Positions 26,614-35,604 of a stretch of DNA of 64,000 bases are shown piece by piece. The DNA is taken from NCBI RefSeq assembly GCF_004766045.1, contig NZ_SPQQ01000002.1:496001-560000 (forward strand). The letters run 5' to 3'. The position numbers and the translations under genes were made by a program. The stretch's first letter is position 1, and each line of letters starts with the position of its first letter. A model generated the notes under the pieces. The model was not told where the DNA came from. It saw nothing but the letters and a program-made list of their open reading frames with translations, and ran no database searches. This DNA comes from Desulfosporosinus fructosivorans (GTDB lineage Bacteria > Bacillota > Desulfitobacteriia > Desulfitobacteriales > Desulfitobacteriaceae).

Positions 26614-27876
26614 TTATCCTTTTAAGGAAGGAAAATCTCTATAAAGCGCCTTAATCTTATTGTTTATTGGCTGCAGATCTACCGAACTCACTACCCCATC
26701 AGAGAGTGCATATTTGAGTTTTAAAGATAATACCCTATAAACACTTTGCTCTATCCTATCCATAGAAATTTCCCCGCTCTCTGCTGCCTTTTGAATTGCT
26801 TTAATAACTGCCTCTTCCTTAAGGTAATCATGGCATATTAAGACAATATCACTTCCCGCTTTTATGGATTTTACGGCAACTTCTCCAATATTATAATTAT
26901 TTACGATTGCCCCCATGGTAATATCATCCGTTATGACAACACCTGCGAAATTCAGATCTCTTCGTAAGATTTCTGAAATGATTTTCAGAGAAAAAGAGGC
27001 AGGATTATCAGTATCGATCTTCGGTAATAAAATATGAGCCATCATGATTGCATCCACATTATTGTCAATAGCTGCCGCAAAAGGGACAAATTCTAAACTT
27101 TTCAACCTAGCAATATCGTGATTTACAGTAGGTAACCCGAGATGAGAATCAACTGATGTATCTCCATGGCCTGGAAAATGCTTAACCACAGATATAATAT
27201 TCTGAGACTGTAGCCCCTTCATAGTTTGAACTCCAAGGTCTCTAACAACACTTGGCTCATCACCAAAAGCTCGGTCCCCGATCACCTGGTTTTTGGGATT
27301 ACTGTTAACATCCAAAACTGGGGCAAAATTCATATTTAGGCCAAAGGAGCGTAACTCTTCTCCAATGATACTTCCTAGTTGATAGGAAAGCCCACTGTTA
27401 TGAAGGTCTCCTATTCGTCGACTTGCTGGAATCTTCATTAACTCGTCCGGTATTCGGGAAACCCTACCACCCTCTTCATCAATAGCCAAAAATAACGGGA
27501 TTTTGTTAACCGAATTTGTCTCTTTCAGCGAATTTATTAGGGCTAGCATCTGGTTAGCATTTTTGACATTCTGTTTCAACAGAACAAAGCCACTAACCTG
27601 ATATTTTTTTATCAGTTGCCTGGAATTAGCATCGTTTTCATATCCGTTAACCCCCACCATAACTAATTGACCGACCTTTTCCTCTAAGCTCATCGCCTTA
27701 ATTTGAGTTTGAATAGGGTCAGGAATATTATTATCAGTATCATTACCTATTGGTTTATTAGGCCCAGTTGTTCCTAGTGATTGCGAGTTATTTTCATTAC
27801 CTATATTGAGGGTTGCTATATAACCTAAAGCTACCAATACAACACCGATTATTAAAAGCAGATTCCTTCTACGCAT
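26614..27876 (-). CDS. nagZ: beta-N-acetylhexosaminidase (GH3, NagZ-like)
   Basis: A 420-residue glycoside hydrolase family 3 enzyme that removes terminal GlcNAc from peptidoglycan fragments. An uncleaved signal anchor (about 5-24) puts the catalytic domain outside the membrane, with a low-complexity linker to about 55. Typical motifs are FLAIDEEGGRVSRIP, KHFPGHGDTSVDSHLGLP (catalytic His loop) and VVITDDITMGAI (nucleophile Asp). ATG follows GGAAGGAAG. There is no second GH3 domain, as in single-domain NagZ. Confidence 0.9.
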   Translation of the reverse strand: MRRRNLLLIIGVVLVALGYIATLNIGNENNSQSLGTTGPNKPIGNDTDNNIPDPIQTQIKAMSLEEKVGQLVMVGVNGYENDANSRQLIKKYQVSGFVLLKQNVKNANQMLALINSLKETNSVNKIPLFLAIDEEGGRVSRIPDELMKIPASRRIGDLHNSGLSYQLGSIIGEELRSFGLNMNFAPVLDVNSNPKNQVIGDRAFGDEPSVVRDLGVQTMKGLQSQNIISVVKHFPGHGDTSVDSHLGLPTVNHDIARLKSLEFVPFAAAIDNNVDAIMMAHILLPKIDTDNPASFSLKIISEILRRDLNFAGVVITDDITMGAIVNNYNIGEVAVKSIKAGSDIVLICHDYLKEEAVIKAIQKAAESGEISMDRIEQSVYRVLSLKLKYALSDGVVSSVDLQPINNKIKALYRDFPSLKG

Positions 27877-28064
27877 ATTTCGCTTCCTTCCTCCGTGCTT
27901 CCTTAGAAAATCCTTCCTCTTAATTCTTAAATAATATTAACTATGCTACAGCTACATATTAATTGATTTAAGAATTTCGTTATCAAAAAGACTATTCATA
28001 TAAGTTTATCCTAGATTTCTTTTTTTAGAAGCACTGAATGTGTTAGCCATGACACATAAAAACA

Positions 28065-28092
28065 AGGTGATCCACGTTTCCGCGGATCACCT
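28065..28092 (-). terminator. terminator after PLP-GNAT gene
   Basis: AGGTGATCC (28065-28073) pairs with GGATCACCT (28084-28092), extended by CG/CG; on the minus strand TTGTTTTTATG follows. It is 110 bp past the stop codon. The rest of the 27877-28201 gap shows nothing else. Confidence 0.75.
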
Positions 28093-28201
28093 CATAACCT
28101 TAAGAGTTCTGGATCATTTAACTAATTATTTTGACTTACGCCCCTGCTTTTTCCTATATAAGTAAACTCCGGCAAGGCAGAGCATAAGTCTGGGTTTAAC
28201 T

Positions 28202-29500
28202 TTAATCAGTTGACCCTTTAAAGATCATACGGTCATAGGCATGTTCAAATCCCATTTTACTATAGAGCTTTTTCGCACGTTTATTATCTAGATCCACGTG
28301 AAGTGACAGCTTACCATCTGTCACTTCAATTGCACGTTTAATCATTTCGGAAGCAACACCGCGGCCTTGATTCCCGGTCTTAACACCAATATACGCTAGA
28401 TGATAAGTGGGGAGAAACCGTTCAAATCCCATATTTACAATAATACAAATACCTTGTTCTTCTCCATTTCGCTTCGCTATTAACAAAAAGCCTTCTTTCA
28501 TCGCTTTTTCAATCGCATCTAATGTCTCAGCTACTGAATCATTATAAGGGGATAACCAAGTATCTATCATCTCGACAAAGTCTTCCTTGCTTTTCTCTTT
28601 AAAACTCTTAATTTCATTTACTTCTATTTCACTCTTTGCATCGTTTAAAATAATCAAGTGTTTTCCACGTTTAAGAAGTTCTAGCTGAGATTTTTTGATT
28701 AATGCTGCCATTGCATAAGCTTCTTTTCTTGAAACGATGACATTCTCATATTCACGCAACATACTAGCAGCCTGCTTAAGATCAGCTTCTTCAAGGTCGA
28801 TCATTTCAACACGTGTCTCCATAATAACTTTCATAACATTCTTTACGATATCTGCCATTTGACCAGTGTGTGTATTTTTACCATATTGATTAAGGATATC
28901 CTGCCTTGATGACCTAGAATCACATAATAATTGAGGTAATTGAGACAATTCTTCATCGATCCAACTTTTGATTATGCCACTATAGATGCTTGAAAGTGTA
29001 TAACCATACCCTAATTGTACCGTAATCGTATCCACTTGAAAATTCATACGCTCTAAACACTCTTTCGCCATTTCTTCTAAGACGAGATGACTAATAGTGG
29101 TGTTTAAATCCCATTCGCATGTAAAGTACATATTGTTTTGTTCTGCTATATCCCTTAATTCCAGACGTGAAGAAGTGTCTTTATTATCTCGTAAATCCAA
29201 TAATACAGCTTTGTTCAAACGGGCCATTTTCCACTTTTCTTGCTTCAATAGAGGAACCTTGACCTCGATTTGTGATAACTTTGCAAAGAACATTACTGAT
29301 TGTATGTAGCATTCAGAACCATCAACTAGAATTTGCTGAAAACCATTAACAACCGCATCTTTTACTAAAACTTCGGTAACACGGTCATAAATATGCCCGG
29401 ATGGATTAGCTCCTTCAAGCTTCAAAAATATCTCACCGATATCAAATAGCTTTTCCAAGCGTCTAGCTCTGAATAACGGGGTTCTTCCACTCTTACGCAT
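28202..29500 (-). CDS. fusion of degenerate PLP-dependent (threonine-synthase-like) domain and GNAT acetyltransferase
   Basis: A 432-residue protein. Residues about 1-200 look like the fold-II PLP enzymes (TPLFRARRLEKLF, then LKLEGANPSGHIYDR at about 26-40), but where active enzymes have S/T-F-K-D-R this reads H-I-Y-D-R, so the PLP lysine is lost. Residues about 225-430 form a GNAT domain with acetyl-CoA loop GNQGRGVASEMIKRA (about 376-390). The first half may be a ligand-binding or structural module. ATG follows AAGGAGAG. Monocistronic by position. Substrate unknown. Confidence 0.75.
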   Translation of the reverse strand: MRKSGRTPLFRARRLEKLFDIGEIFLKLEGANPSGHIYDRVTEVLVKDAVVNGFQQILVDGSECYIQSVMFFAKLSQIEVKVPLLKQEKWKMARLNKAVLLDLRDNKDTSSRLELRDIAEQNNMYFTCEWDLNTTISHLVLEEMAKECLERMNFQVDTITVQLGYGYTLSSIYSGIIKSWIDEELSQLPQLLCDSRSSRQDILNQYGKNTHTGQMADIVKNVMKVIMETRVEMIDLEEADLKQAASMLREYENVIVSRKEAYAMAALIKKSQLELLKRGKHLIILNDAKSEIEVNEIKSFKEKSKEDFVEMIDTWLSPYNDSVAETLDAIEKAMKEGFLLIAKRNGEEQGICIIVNMGFERFLPTYHLAYIGVKTGNQGRGVASEMIKRAIEVTDGKLSLHVDLDNKRAKKLYSKMGFEHAYDRMIFKGSTD

Positions 29501-29892
29501 AATCTCTCCTTCAATACTGAACTTCTAATAAAAATATTCTTTCCATAGTACCTTTTTTAATACTAGGATTGACAATTCTCGCTCCTTAGTCAGGGTCTTC
29601 AGGTATACGTCAATAATTTAGTTGACTAAATAACTAAAATTCTTAGGTAAATCAATTAAATTATAACATATGACTCTCCCAGAAACATGTAATCTTGATC
29701 TTACATCCAATTTCTCTTTCTCCCGCTCTGTCTATGCTTTTTGCCATGTACTATTATTTAAAAATAACACATTTTATCTCATGCCCGCCATAAATTTGCA
29801 GAGTTCAAATTTATATGAATCAATTCATTGTGATTAACCCCACGCGCAAATCTAGCTACGAACTTTCAACTTAAATTCACAAGATAGGTCAC

Positions 29893-29923
29893 TTGACTTA
29901 AAGTAAGCTCTAAGGTATATGAT
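29893..29923 (+). promoter_or_regulatory. MerR-type promoter/operator before DUF362 gene
   Basis: TTGACT (29893-29898) and TATGAT (29918-29923) are separated by 19 bp, the long spacer typical of MerR-activated promoters, with an imperfect palindrome CTTAAAGTAAGCTCTAAG (29897-29914) filling it. The same motif, 14 of 18 bases, lies before the MerR gene at 31263-31280. The remaining gap 29501-29892 holds no recognisable gene. Confidence 0.65.
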
Positions 29924-29996
29924 GCTATCTAAAGAGCAAAATAGGTTTTTTAGTAAATAGGGTATCATTTATTTAATTTTTGGAGGTTGTTTGAGT

Positions 29997-31103
29997 ATGG
30001 AACTATCAAAGGTGTATTTTACGGACTTTCACACTACGATGAAAGAAAACTTGCAGCAGAAGTTAAGCCGTTTGATCAAAACAGCAGGAATTAGTCAAAT
30101 CGATTTTGATAAGAAATATGCAGCAATCAAAATTCATTTTGGTGAGCCAGGTAATTTGGCTTATCTGCGCCCCAATTATGCCAAAACAGTGGTGGATATT
30201 GTGAGGGAGCTGGGTGGAAAGCCGTTTCTGACAGATTGCAATACTTTATATGTCGGTGGCAGAAAGAATGCACTTGACCATCTGAATTCTGCTTATGAGA
30301 ATGGTTTTTCTCCTTTTTCCACTGGTTGTCACGTGCTGATTGGCGATGGATTGAAAGGTACGGATGAGCTTTTGGTTCCGGTTGAGGGCGGTGAATATGT
30401 CAAAGAGGCAAAGATCGGTCATGCTATCATGGATGCCGATGTATTAATTTCTCTGAATCATTTCAAGGGACATGAGCTGACCGGTTTTGGCGGTGCGCTA
30501 AAAAATATAGGTATGGGTTGCGGTTCCCGCGCAGGGAAAATGGAGATGCACAGCAGCGGAAAGCCCCACGTTTCCCATGAACAATGTGTCGGCTGTGCCA
30601 TGTGCACTAAGATCTGTGCCCACAGTGCCATTACTGTCAGGGAGCTCAAGGCTTCCATTGATCATAGCAAATGTGTCGGCTGTGGACGCTGTATCGGCAT
30701 TTGCCCAACGAGCGCTATCCAAGCCGCTTGGGATGAGTCCAATGAAATCTTGAATAAGAAAGTAGCAGAATACACTTGGGCAGTACTGCATGGACGCCCC
30801 CACTTCCACATCAGCTTGGTAATTGATGTCTCTCCTTTCTGCGACTGTCATTCAGAGAACGATGTACCGATTGTTCCAAATGTAGGTATGTTTGCCTCCT
30901 TTGACCCGGTTGCACTGGATGTTGCTTGCGCGGATGCAGTAAACTCTCAGCCTGTCATGCCAGGCAGTCTTCTTGAAAAAAGCGTCCGAGAACATCATGA
31001 TCACTTTACCGATGTCAGCCCAAATACCGACTGGAAAGTGGCAATCGACCATGCGGTAAAGCTGGGGCTAGGCAGCAAGGAATATAAGTTGATTACAATT
31101 TAA
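29997..31103 (+). CDS. DUF362 ferredoxin-type iron-sulfur protein
   Basis: A 368-residue cytoplasmic protein with an N-terminal DUF362 domain (about 1-190, HFKGHELTGFGGALKNIGMG conserved) interrupted or followed by two 4Fe-4S motifs, CVGCAMCTKIC and CVGCGRCIGICP (about 198-240), then the rest of DUF362. Thus it probably transfers electrons; its partner is unknown. ATG 29997 is 10 nt after GGAGG, better than TTG 29991. A MerR-type promoter precedes it and a MerR gene follows, suggesting induced expression, perhaps by electrophile or redox stress. Confidence 0.85.
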   Translation: MELSKVYFTDFHTTMKENLQQKLSRLIKTAGISQIDFDKKYAAIKIHFGEPGNLAYLRPNYAKTVVDIVRELGGKPFLTDCNTLYVGGRKNALDHLNSAYENGFSPFSTGCHVLIGDGLKGTDELLVPVEGGEYVKEAKIGHAIMDADVLISLNHFKGHELTGFGGALKNIGMGCGSRAGKMEMHSSGKPHVSHEQCVGCAMCTKICAHSAITVRELKASIDHSKCVGCGRCIGICPTSAIQAAWDESNEILNKKVAEYTWAVLHGRPHFHISLVIDVSPFCDCHSENDVPIVPNVGMFASFDPVALDVACADAVNSQPVMPGSLLEKSVREHHDHFTDVSPNTDWKVAIDHAVKLGLGSKEYKLITI

Positions 31104-31131
31104 TAAGTCCCATTTTAATACCTAAACTAAA

Positions 31132-31172
31132 AATAATAGGCCAGCGAATTAGATACCGCTGGGCCTATTATT
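31132..31172 (+). terminator. terminator after DUF362 gene
   Basis: AATAATAGG-CCAGCG pairs with CGCTGG-GCCTATTATT (one bulged base), 28 bp after the stop; a second hairpin follows at 31214-31250. Confidence 0.8.
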
Positions 31173-31213
31173 AGTTTGTCATCAAACACCACTCCCGCGG
31201 GAGCTTCATAAGC

Positions 31214-31250
31214 TATAAACTGCTTGAAATTCAATTTCAAGCAGTTTATA
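31214..31250. terminator. 17-bp perfect hairpin, possible second terminator
   Basis: Arms 31214-31230 and 31234-31250 (TATAAACTGCTTGAAAT and complement) with a 3-nt loop. No long U-tract follows, so it could instead protect RNA or be a palindromic repeat. Confidence 0.55.
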
Positions 31251-31262
31251 GTTATGCTATGG

Positions 31263-31280
31263 CTTTGAGTTGGCTCTAAG
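31263..31280 (+). promoter_or_regulatory. MerR operator in merR promoter
   Basis: CTTTGAGTTGGCTCTAAG is a palindrome with one mismatched pair, resembling sites of AdhR-type MerR proteins. A TATAAT at 31292-31297 lies downstream. Its near-copy at 29897-29914 suggests that the regulator controls itself and the DUF362 gene. Confidence 0.6.
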
Positions 31281-31340
31281 CCGAATCTTGTTATAATAGT
31301 TTAAATCAATCCAAAAGCCGTTATAGAGGAGAATAATATT

Positions 31341-31736
31341 ATGAGATACACTATCAGCCAAGTTGCAGAAAAATTTAATCTTACCGCACACACGATACGA
31401 TATTATGATAAAGAAGGTCTGCTGCCATTTGTAGAGCGAAACAATGCTGGAAACAGACAATTTTCAGATGATGACTTTGATTGGCTGAAACTCATTTGTT
31501 GTTTGAAAAATACAGGAATGCCAATTAAACAAATCAAGCAATATATCGAATGGTGTCTTCAAGGGGATGAGACCTTGGAAATCCGAAGACAAATGTATCT
31601 TGACCATCGTGAAGAGGTTCTGAAACAAATGAACGATTTAATGGAAAACCTTAAAACCATCGATTATAAGCTTGAATTCTATAAGACAGTTTGTAATATA
31701 CCCGTAAACGGAAACAAATCATCTGCAGAAAAGTAG
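31341..31736 (+). CDS. MerR-family regulator
   Basis: A 131-residue regulator: N-terminal winged HTH (MRYTISQVAEKFNLTAHTIR, YYDKEGLLPFVERN) and a C-terminal coiled-coil dimerisation helix (about 75-120). A single cysteine-rich metal site is absent, so an AdhR/YraB-like electrophile sensor or a ligand-free type is likelier than a metal sensor; Cys residues at about 53-54 (LICCLKN) could be the sensor. ATG follows GAGGAG at 9 nt. It lies 3' of the DUF362 gene which has a matching operator. Confidence 0.88.
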   Translation: MRYTISQVAEKFNLTAHTIRYYDKEGLLPFVERNNAGNRQFSDDDFDWLKLICCLKNTGMPIKQIKQYIEWCLQGDETLEIRRQMYLDHREEVLKQMNDLMENLKTIDYKLEFYKTVCNIPVNGNKSSAEK

Positions 31737-31769
31737 AATGAGGAGCATCTTTCGAGTTTCGAGTTAAAA

Positions 31770-32060
31770 TTATGAATCCTTATCTAAAAGTTCTCTGTAT
31801 CTTTTTTCTCCCTTAAACCAACTCATTAATCTAATCGCCGTGAAGATTATAAACGTCATTGTGTTAAGTGCAATAACGAAATATATTCCATTATCATCAA
31901 TCATCCGGTTATGAATACTCATACCGGGGTATATCCATACAATCATAATAGTTACTAGTGCCGTACAGAAGAAATAAATTAATGATTCTAATAGCACATA
32001 TTTAGCTATTGTTTTTTCATGTATGATTTTCCATTTAGATAAAAATTGTTCATCATCCAT
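31770..32060 (-). CDS. small two-span membrane protein
   Basis: A 96-residue protein with two hydrophobic segments (about 22-45 and 57-79) and charged ends; ATG follows GGAG at 9 nt. No family recognised. It converges with merR (34-bp gap) and lies downstream of the dbpA gene, 85 bp away, so it may be cotranscribed with it. Confidence 0.65.
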   Translation of the reverse strand: MDDEQFLSKWKIIHEKTIAKYVLLESLIYFFCTALVTIMIVWIYPGMSIHNRMIDDNGIYFVIALNTMTFIIFTAIRLMSWFKGEKRYRELLDKDS

Positions 32061-32145
32061 CTTACTAACTCCTCATCAGACAATATATTCTCCCGTATAT
32101 CTTACTCCTCAAGTTCATACTCAGTTGTTTTCATCGTTGGGCTTC

Positions 32146-33591
32146 TTACCTGTCCGCTTTACTTACCTTCCGAAGTCGGCCCTTAATCGGAGTGTCTTGC
32201 AGTTCTCGCAGCACCGACTCACCTTTATTGTTTAATATCTCGACAAAGGTTGATACGTCAAGGATGTTGATGATCCCGATATCTGCCGCGGTGATACCTT
32301 GAATGCTGCAAAGTGTACCGACAATATCGACCGGTCTCATCTTTGTTTTCTTCCCGGCATTGATGTGGATCTTCATTATTTCAGTACTCAGCTGAGCGCC
32401 TTTTGTTGCTTTGATCTCTGAGAGCGTATTAAGTTTTGCCATAAAACCTTGCTTCGACTGATGTACCGTTTCTTCTCCGGGTCTTCCCTTCAAAAGAATC
32501 TCTTTTCCGATGTAGTCATGGATATCCTGTAAAAACTTATCTTCATTTTTTCTAACCAACGTAATAGCTTTGCCTAGCTTGTTGACGCGACCTGTTCTTC
32601 CGATCCGATGAACGTAGCTTTCTCGGTCATGGGGGATATCGTAATTGATGACCAAGGTAATGTCCTCGATATCCAGCCCCCTCGCCGCAACATCAGTCGC
32701 ACAGAGATATCTGAAAAAGCCCAGTTTAAAATCATTCATAACCCTCAATCGTTCTCGCTGTTCCATGCCGCCATGAAGTTTCTCACAAGAATAGGTCAGC
32801 TTCACGAGTTCAGCGTAAACCTCATCGACCGTTTGCTTAGTATTGCAAAATATCATGCAGCTATCCGGATTCTCGACAATCGTTAGATCTCTCAGAAGCT
32901 GCATTTTATCATTTTGATCGACCTGATATCGTTCCTGAACAATCCGATCTGCCACTGAATTTTCCTCTTCAATTTCAATGCGGATTGGATCTTTCATGAT
33001 TTTACTACATAAAACATTGATGTCATTGGGCATTGTCGCTGACAATAAAATAGTTACCCACTCTTGCGGCAAGCTGGTAATGATGGATTCGATTTGCTCG
33101 ATGAAGCCCATATTCAGCATTTCATCTGCTTCATCAATGACAAGATAGTTAATACTGGATGTATCCAAGGTCCCTCTCTCGATATGATCGATTAACCGCC
33201 CCGGGGTTCCAACCACAACATGGGTTTTTTGTTTGAGTTCCTTTTCCTGAACATGAAAAGGATACTTCCCATAAATTGCCGCTACTTTTAACCTTTTGAA
33301 TCTGCCAATATGAAATATATCTTCTCGGACCTGGGCTGCAAGTTCTCTGGTTGGGGTGAGCACTAACACTTGCGGCTGATTCTGTTCCCAATCCACTAAT
33401 TCGCAAATAGGAATGGCAAAGGCTGCCGTTTTCCCACTTCCAGTTTGGGACTTTACAATAACATCCTTATGTTCCAAAACGGCTGGAATCACCTGCTTCT
33501 GGACCTCGGTAGGACTGATGAACTCTAACAAGCTAATTGCTTTTAATAATTCAGCGCTTAATGAATACTTGTTGAAATTATTCTTGATCAT
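32146..33591 (-). CDS. dbpA: DEAD-box RNA helicase DbpA
   Basis: A 481-residue ATP-dependent RNA helicase. Helicase motifs are visible in order: Q motif (FISPTEVQKQVIPA), I SQTGSGKT, Ia PTRELAAQ, II DEAD, III SAT, then HRIGRTGR. The C-terminal RRM-like domain (KMRPVDIVGTLCSIQGITAA, about 403-422 onward) is that of DbpA/YxiN, which binds hairpin 92 of 23S rRNA during large-subunit assembly. ATG 33591 has a weak GAGATG site. A hairpin terminator lies upstream at 33689-33728. Confidence 0.9.
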   Translation of the reverse strand: MIKNNFNKYSLSAELLKAISLLEFISPTEVQKQVIPAVLEHKDVIVKSQTGSGKTAAFAIPICELVDWEQNQPQVLVLTPTRELAAQVREDIFHIGRFKRLKVAAIYGKYPFHVQEKELKQKTHVVVGTPGRLIDHIERGTLDTSSINYLVIDEADEMLNMGFIEQIESIITSLPQEWVTILLSATMPNDINVLCSKIMKDPIRIEIEEENSVADRIVQERYQVDQNDKMQLLRDLTIVENPDSCMIFCNTKQTVDEVYAELVKLTYSCEKLHGGMEQRERLRVMNDFKLGFFRYLCATDVAARGLDIEDITLVINYDIPHDRESYVHRIGRTGRVNKLGKAITLVRKNEDKFLQDIHDYIGKEILLKGRPGEETVHQSKQGFMAKLNTLSEIKATKGAQLSTEIMKIHINAGKKTKMRPVDIVGTLCSIQGITAADIGIINILDVSTFVEILNNKGESVLRELQDTPIKGRLRKVSKADR

Positions 33592-33688
33592 TTAGTCATC
33601 TCTTTTCATTTTTACAATTTCTGACGGTACTTTTGCTTTAGTTTTTTCAAGCGCTGTTTGTCCTTCAAGGCCTATTTTTTGTAAGTCT

Positions 33689-33728
33689 AACACCCTCCTA
33701 CGCTTTAAACTTCAACGTGGAGGGTGTT
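33689..33728. terminator. GC-rich hairpin
   Basis: AACACCCTCC and GGAGGGTGTT arms extended by ACG/CGT (one bulged T), 13-nt loop. T residues follow on the plus side (GTTTATC); on the minus side it would end the DUF5050-remnant transcript. Confidence 0.65.
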
Positions 33729-33747
33729 TATCTGCTCAACCAAGCAA

Positions 33748-33924
33748 CTATTGTGCTAGGTTTGTTCGATCCGTTCCATCAAGCTTTATCCTGTATTGCT
33801 GCCCTTCGTTATGATTTCCCAGCGCAACACCGCTTTGATAAATGAACCCATTAATGCTATTGATAATGTAAACCATATCCTCAAATTTAGCTAGTTTAAC
33901 TTTACCCGTTCCATCTGTTTTAAT
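33748..33924 (-). pseudogene. DUF5050-like C-terminal remnant
   Basis: A 58-codon open stretch without a start reads IKTDGTGKVKLAKFEDM and ends YRIKLDGTDRTNLAQ. The repeated (I/Y)xIKxDGTxxxxL unit is that of DUF5050 beta-propeller-like surface proteins. A stop codon lies immediately upstream in frame. Probably the 3' end of a deleted gene. Confidence 0.5.
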
Positions 33925-34084
33925 TTAAAGATCCCTGGTTGGGTCGAGGTGTCATGCGTCGATAAGTAATAGAATTAATTCTTGTATTAGATCGAAAAAC
34001 TTTTTTTCTAATCTTAAAATCAAAAGAATTGATTTTTTATGATATTCAAGTTATCCTTGTTATTAACATTTCAATTTATTATAC

Positions 34085-34108
34085 CACTCCTGAAAGGTTT
34101 TGGGAGTG
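34085..34108 (+). terminator. attenuator-like hairpin before xpt
   Basis: CACTCC and GGAGTG arms with a 12-nt loop followed by TTTTCATTTT, 30 bp upstream of the xpt start. The upstream leader does not match a purine riboswitch, so it may simply end an upstream transcript. Confidence 0.5.
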
Positions 34109-34138
34109 TTTTCATTTTAAGAAGGGAGTACTACAATC

Positions 34139-34712
34139 ATGCAACTCTTAAGAGATAAGATTCGAACCGGAAGCAAAAATAATTGAAAATCGAATTATTC
34201 AAGTGGATAATTTCTTAAATCACCAATTGGACATTACATTATTTAACGAAATAGGTAAGGAATTCAAACGGAGGTTTTCGAATAAAGAAGTTACAAAAAT
34301 CGTAACCATCGAAACCTCAGGTATTGCCATTGCAAGCATCACTGCACAGTACTTTAATAATGTACCCGTCGTCTTTGCGAAAAAACACGCGGGCATCAAT
34401 ATGAATTTAGATGTATACGAAGCAACGGTCTATTCTTATACCAAAGATAAGGATTATACAATTAAAATATCCAAAGATTTCCTAAGTCCGACTGACAAAG
34501 TCTTGATTATTGACGATTTTCTAGCGAGTGGAAACGCTCTCATGGGATTGGTTAGTTTATTATCTCAAAGCAATGCGGAGATTTCCGGAGCGGGTATCGT
34601 CATCGAAAAATCATTTCAAGAGGGCAGAAAACGCATACAAGAAAAAGGCATTCAGCTTGAGTCGTTAGCCATCATTGACTCAATCAGAGATGGTCAAGTG
34701 ATTTTTAAGTGA
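34139..34712 (+). pseudogene. xpt: xanthine phosphoribosyltransferase, frameshifted near N-terminus
   Basis: ATG 34139 behind GGGAG reads MQLLRDKIRT and then goes out of frame to a stop at 34184-34186. Removing one G at 34169-34170 joins it to EAKIIENRII, QVDNFLNHQLDITL and the rest of a full-length Xpt, with PRPP loop VLIIDDFLASGNA (about 114-126 of the main frame) and VVFAKKHAG. Xpt converts xanthine to XMP in purine salvage. The main frame (34203-34712, from a GTG) lacks about 22 N-terminal residues and has no ribosome site. A sequence error is the main alternative. Confidence 0.8.
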
Positions 34713-34770
34713 AGCTGCCTCTACTCATCTTCACTCACGTCCTAAATTTTCAGATAACAGCAACTAGTCC

Positions 34771-34813
34771 AAGGGCTGTAACTAAACTTGTTTCCAGTTT
34801 GTTACAGCCCCTC
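34771..34813. repeat. dispersed palindromic element, copy 2
   Basis: GGGCTGTAAC and GTTACAGCCC arms enclosing TAAACTTGTTTCCAGTTT. It is the reverse orientation of the copy at 15415-15455, with a few differences. It lies 59 bp after xpt. The rest of 34814-35010 has a small hairpin AATCCTC/GAGGAT near 34869-34887. Confidence 0.75.
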
Positions 34814-35010
34814 CGTGTTCGAGAATTGCCGATATTTTCTTGGGTTATTCACCACTTCATAGGTGTCTAATCCTCTTTTTTGAGGATAGCGCACCACCAC
34901 CCTGAAAAAATCTCTCAAGTTTTATTACGCTCTCCGTACATCCGAATCTAACTATTACTTGCGATCGAATGAAGCTGGATAGCCGAGGATGTCTTAGTTG
35001 CCTACAATAA

Positions 35011-35598
35011 CTAAAAAGAAGCTGGGGTCATTGCCCAAATTCCTATGGCAACCTGATCTCCATGATTAAAAAAGCGATGAGGAATTGTGCTATCTAAGTA
35101 AATGCTATCCCCTTCCCTCAACAGATATTCCTTAGTTCCTACCACAACCGTCATTTCCCCATGCACAACAACTCCGCATTCTTCCCCTTTGTGTGCCACT
35201 AAATCTCTATGAGTCCAAGTCCCCGGCTCCAAGACAATTGAAAGAAACTCTAACTTAGTCTGATTATTAACCGGTGAAAGAAGACGATAGGTCACATTGG
35301 ATTTAGGCAAGATCAGAACTTTTTGTTCTTCACGCGGAATCACAGTAACCCGCTCATTTGAACTTTCTTCAAATAATTCAATCAGGGATATTCCTAAAGC
35401 GTGTGTAATTTTCCAAAGTGAATCTAAGGAAGGAGTGGAAAGTCCACGCTCTACCTGACTAATCAAACTGGGGCTTAAGTTACATTGGCTTGCCAAAGCC
35501 TCAACTGTCAGCTCTTTTTCATGACGATAATTGCGGATTTTCCTTCCTATATCTTTGAGGGGAATTCCCTCAGGCAACATTGATAAATCATTATTCAT
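35011..35598 (-). CDS. XRE-family regulator with cupin domain
   Basis: A 195-residue protein with an N-terminal HTH_XRE domain (about 17-72; VEALASQCNLSPSLISQVER) and a C-terminal cupin (about 115-185; THRDLVAHKGEECGVVVHGE and STIPHRFFNHG). Such two-domain proteins sense small metabolites (for example polyamines or amino acids). ATG follows GGGAG at 11 nt. It is the last gene of the peptide-import operon, six bp after the peptidase stop, and is a likely local regulator. Confidence 0.88.
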   Translation of the reverse strand: MNNDLSMLPEGIPLKDIGRKIRNYRHEKELTVEALASQCNLSPSLISQVERGLSTPSLDSLWKITHALGISLIELFEESSNERVTVIPREEQKVLILPKSNVTYRLLSPVNNQTKLEFLSIVLEPGTWTHRDLVAHKGEECGVVVHGEMTVVVGTKEYLLREGDSIYLDSTIPHRFFNHGDQVAIGIWAMTPASF

Positions 35599-35604
35599 AT
35601 TTCT

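Noticed and set aside
33930..34138. Purine riboswitch before xpt
   Set aside because: The conserved purine-aptamer loops were not found; only a plain hairpin at 34085-34108.
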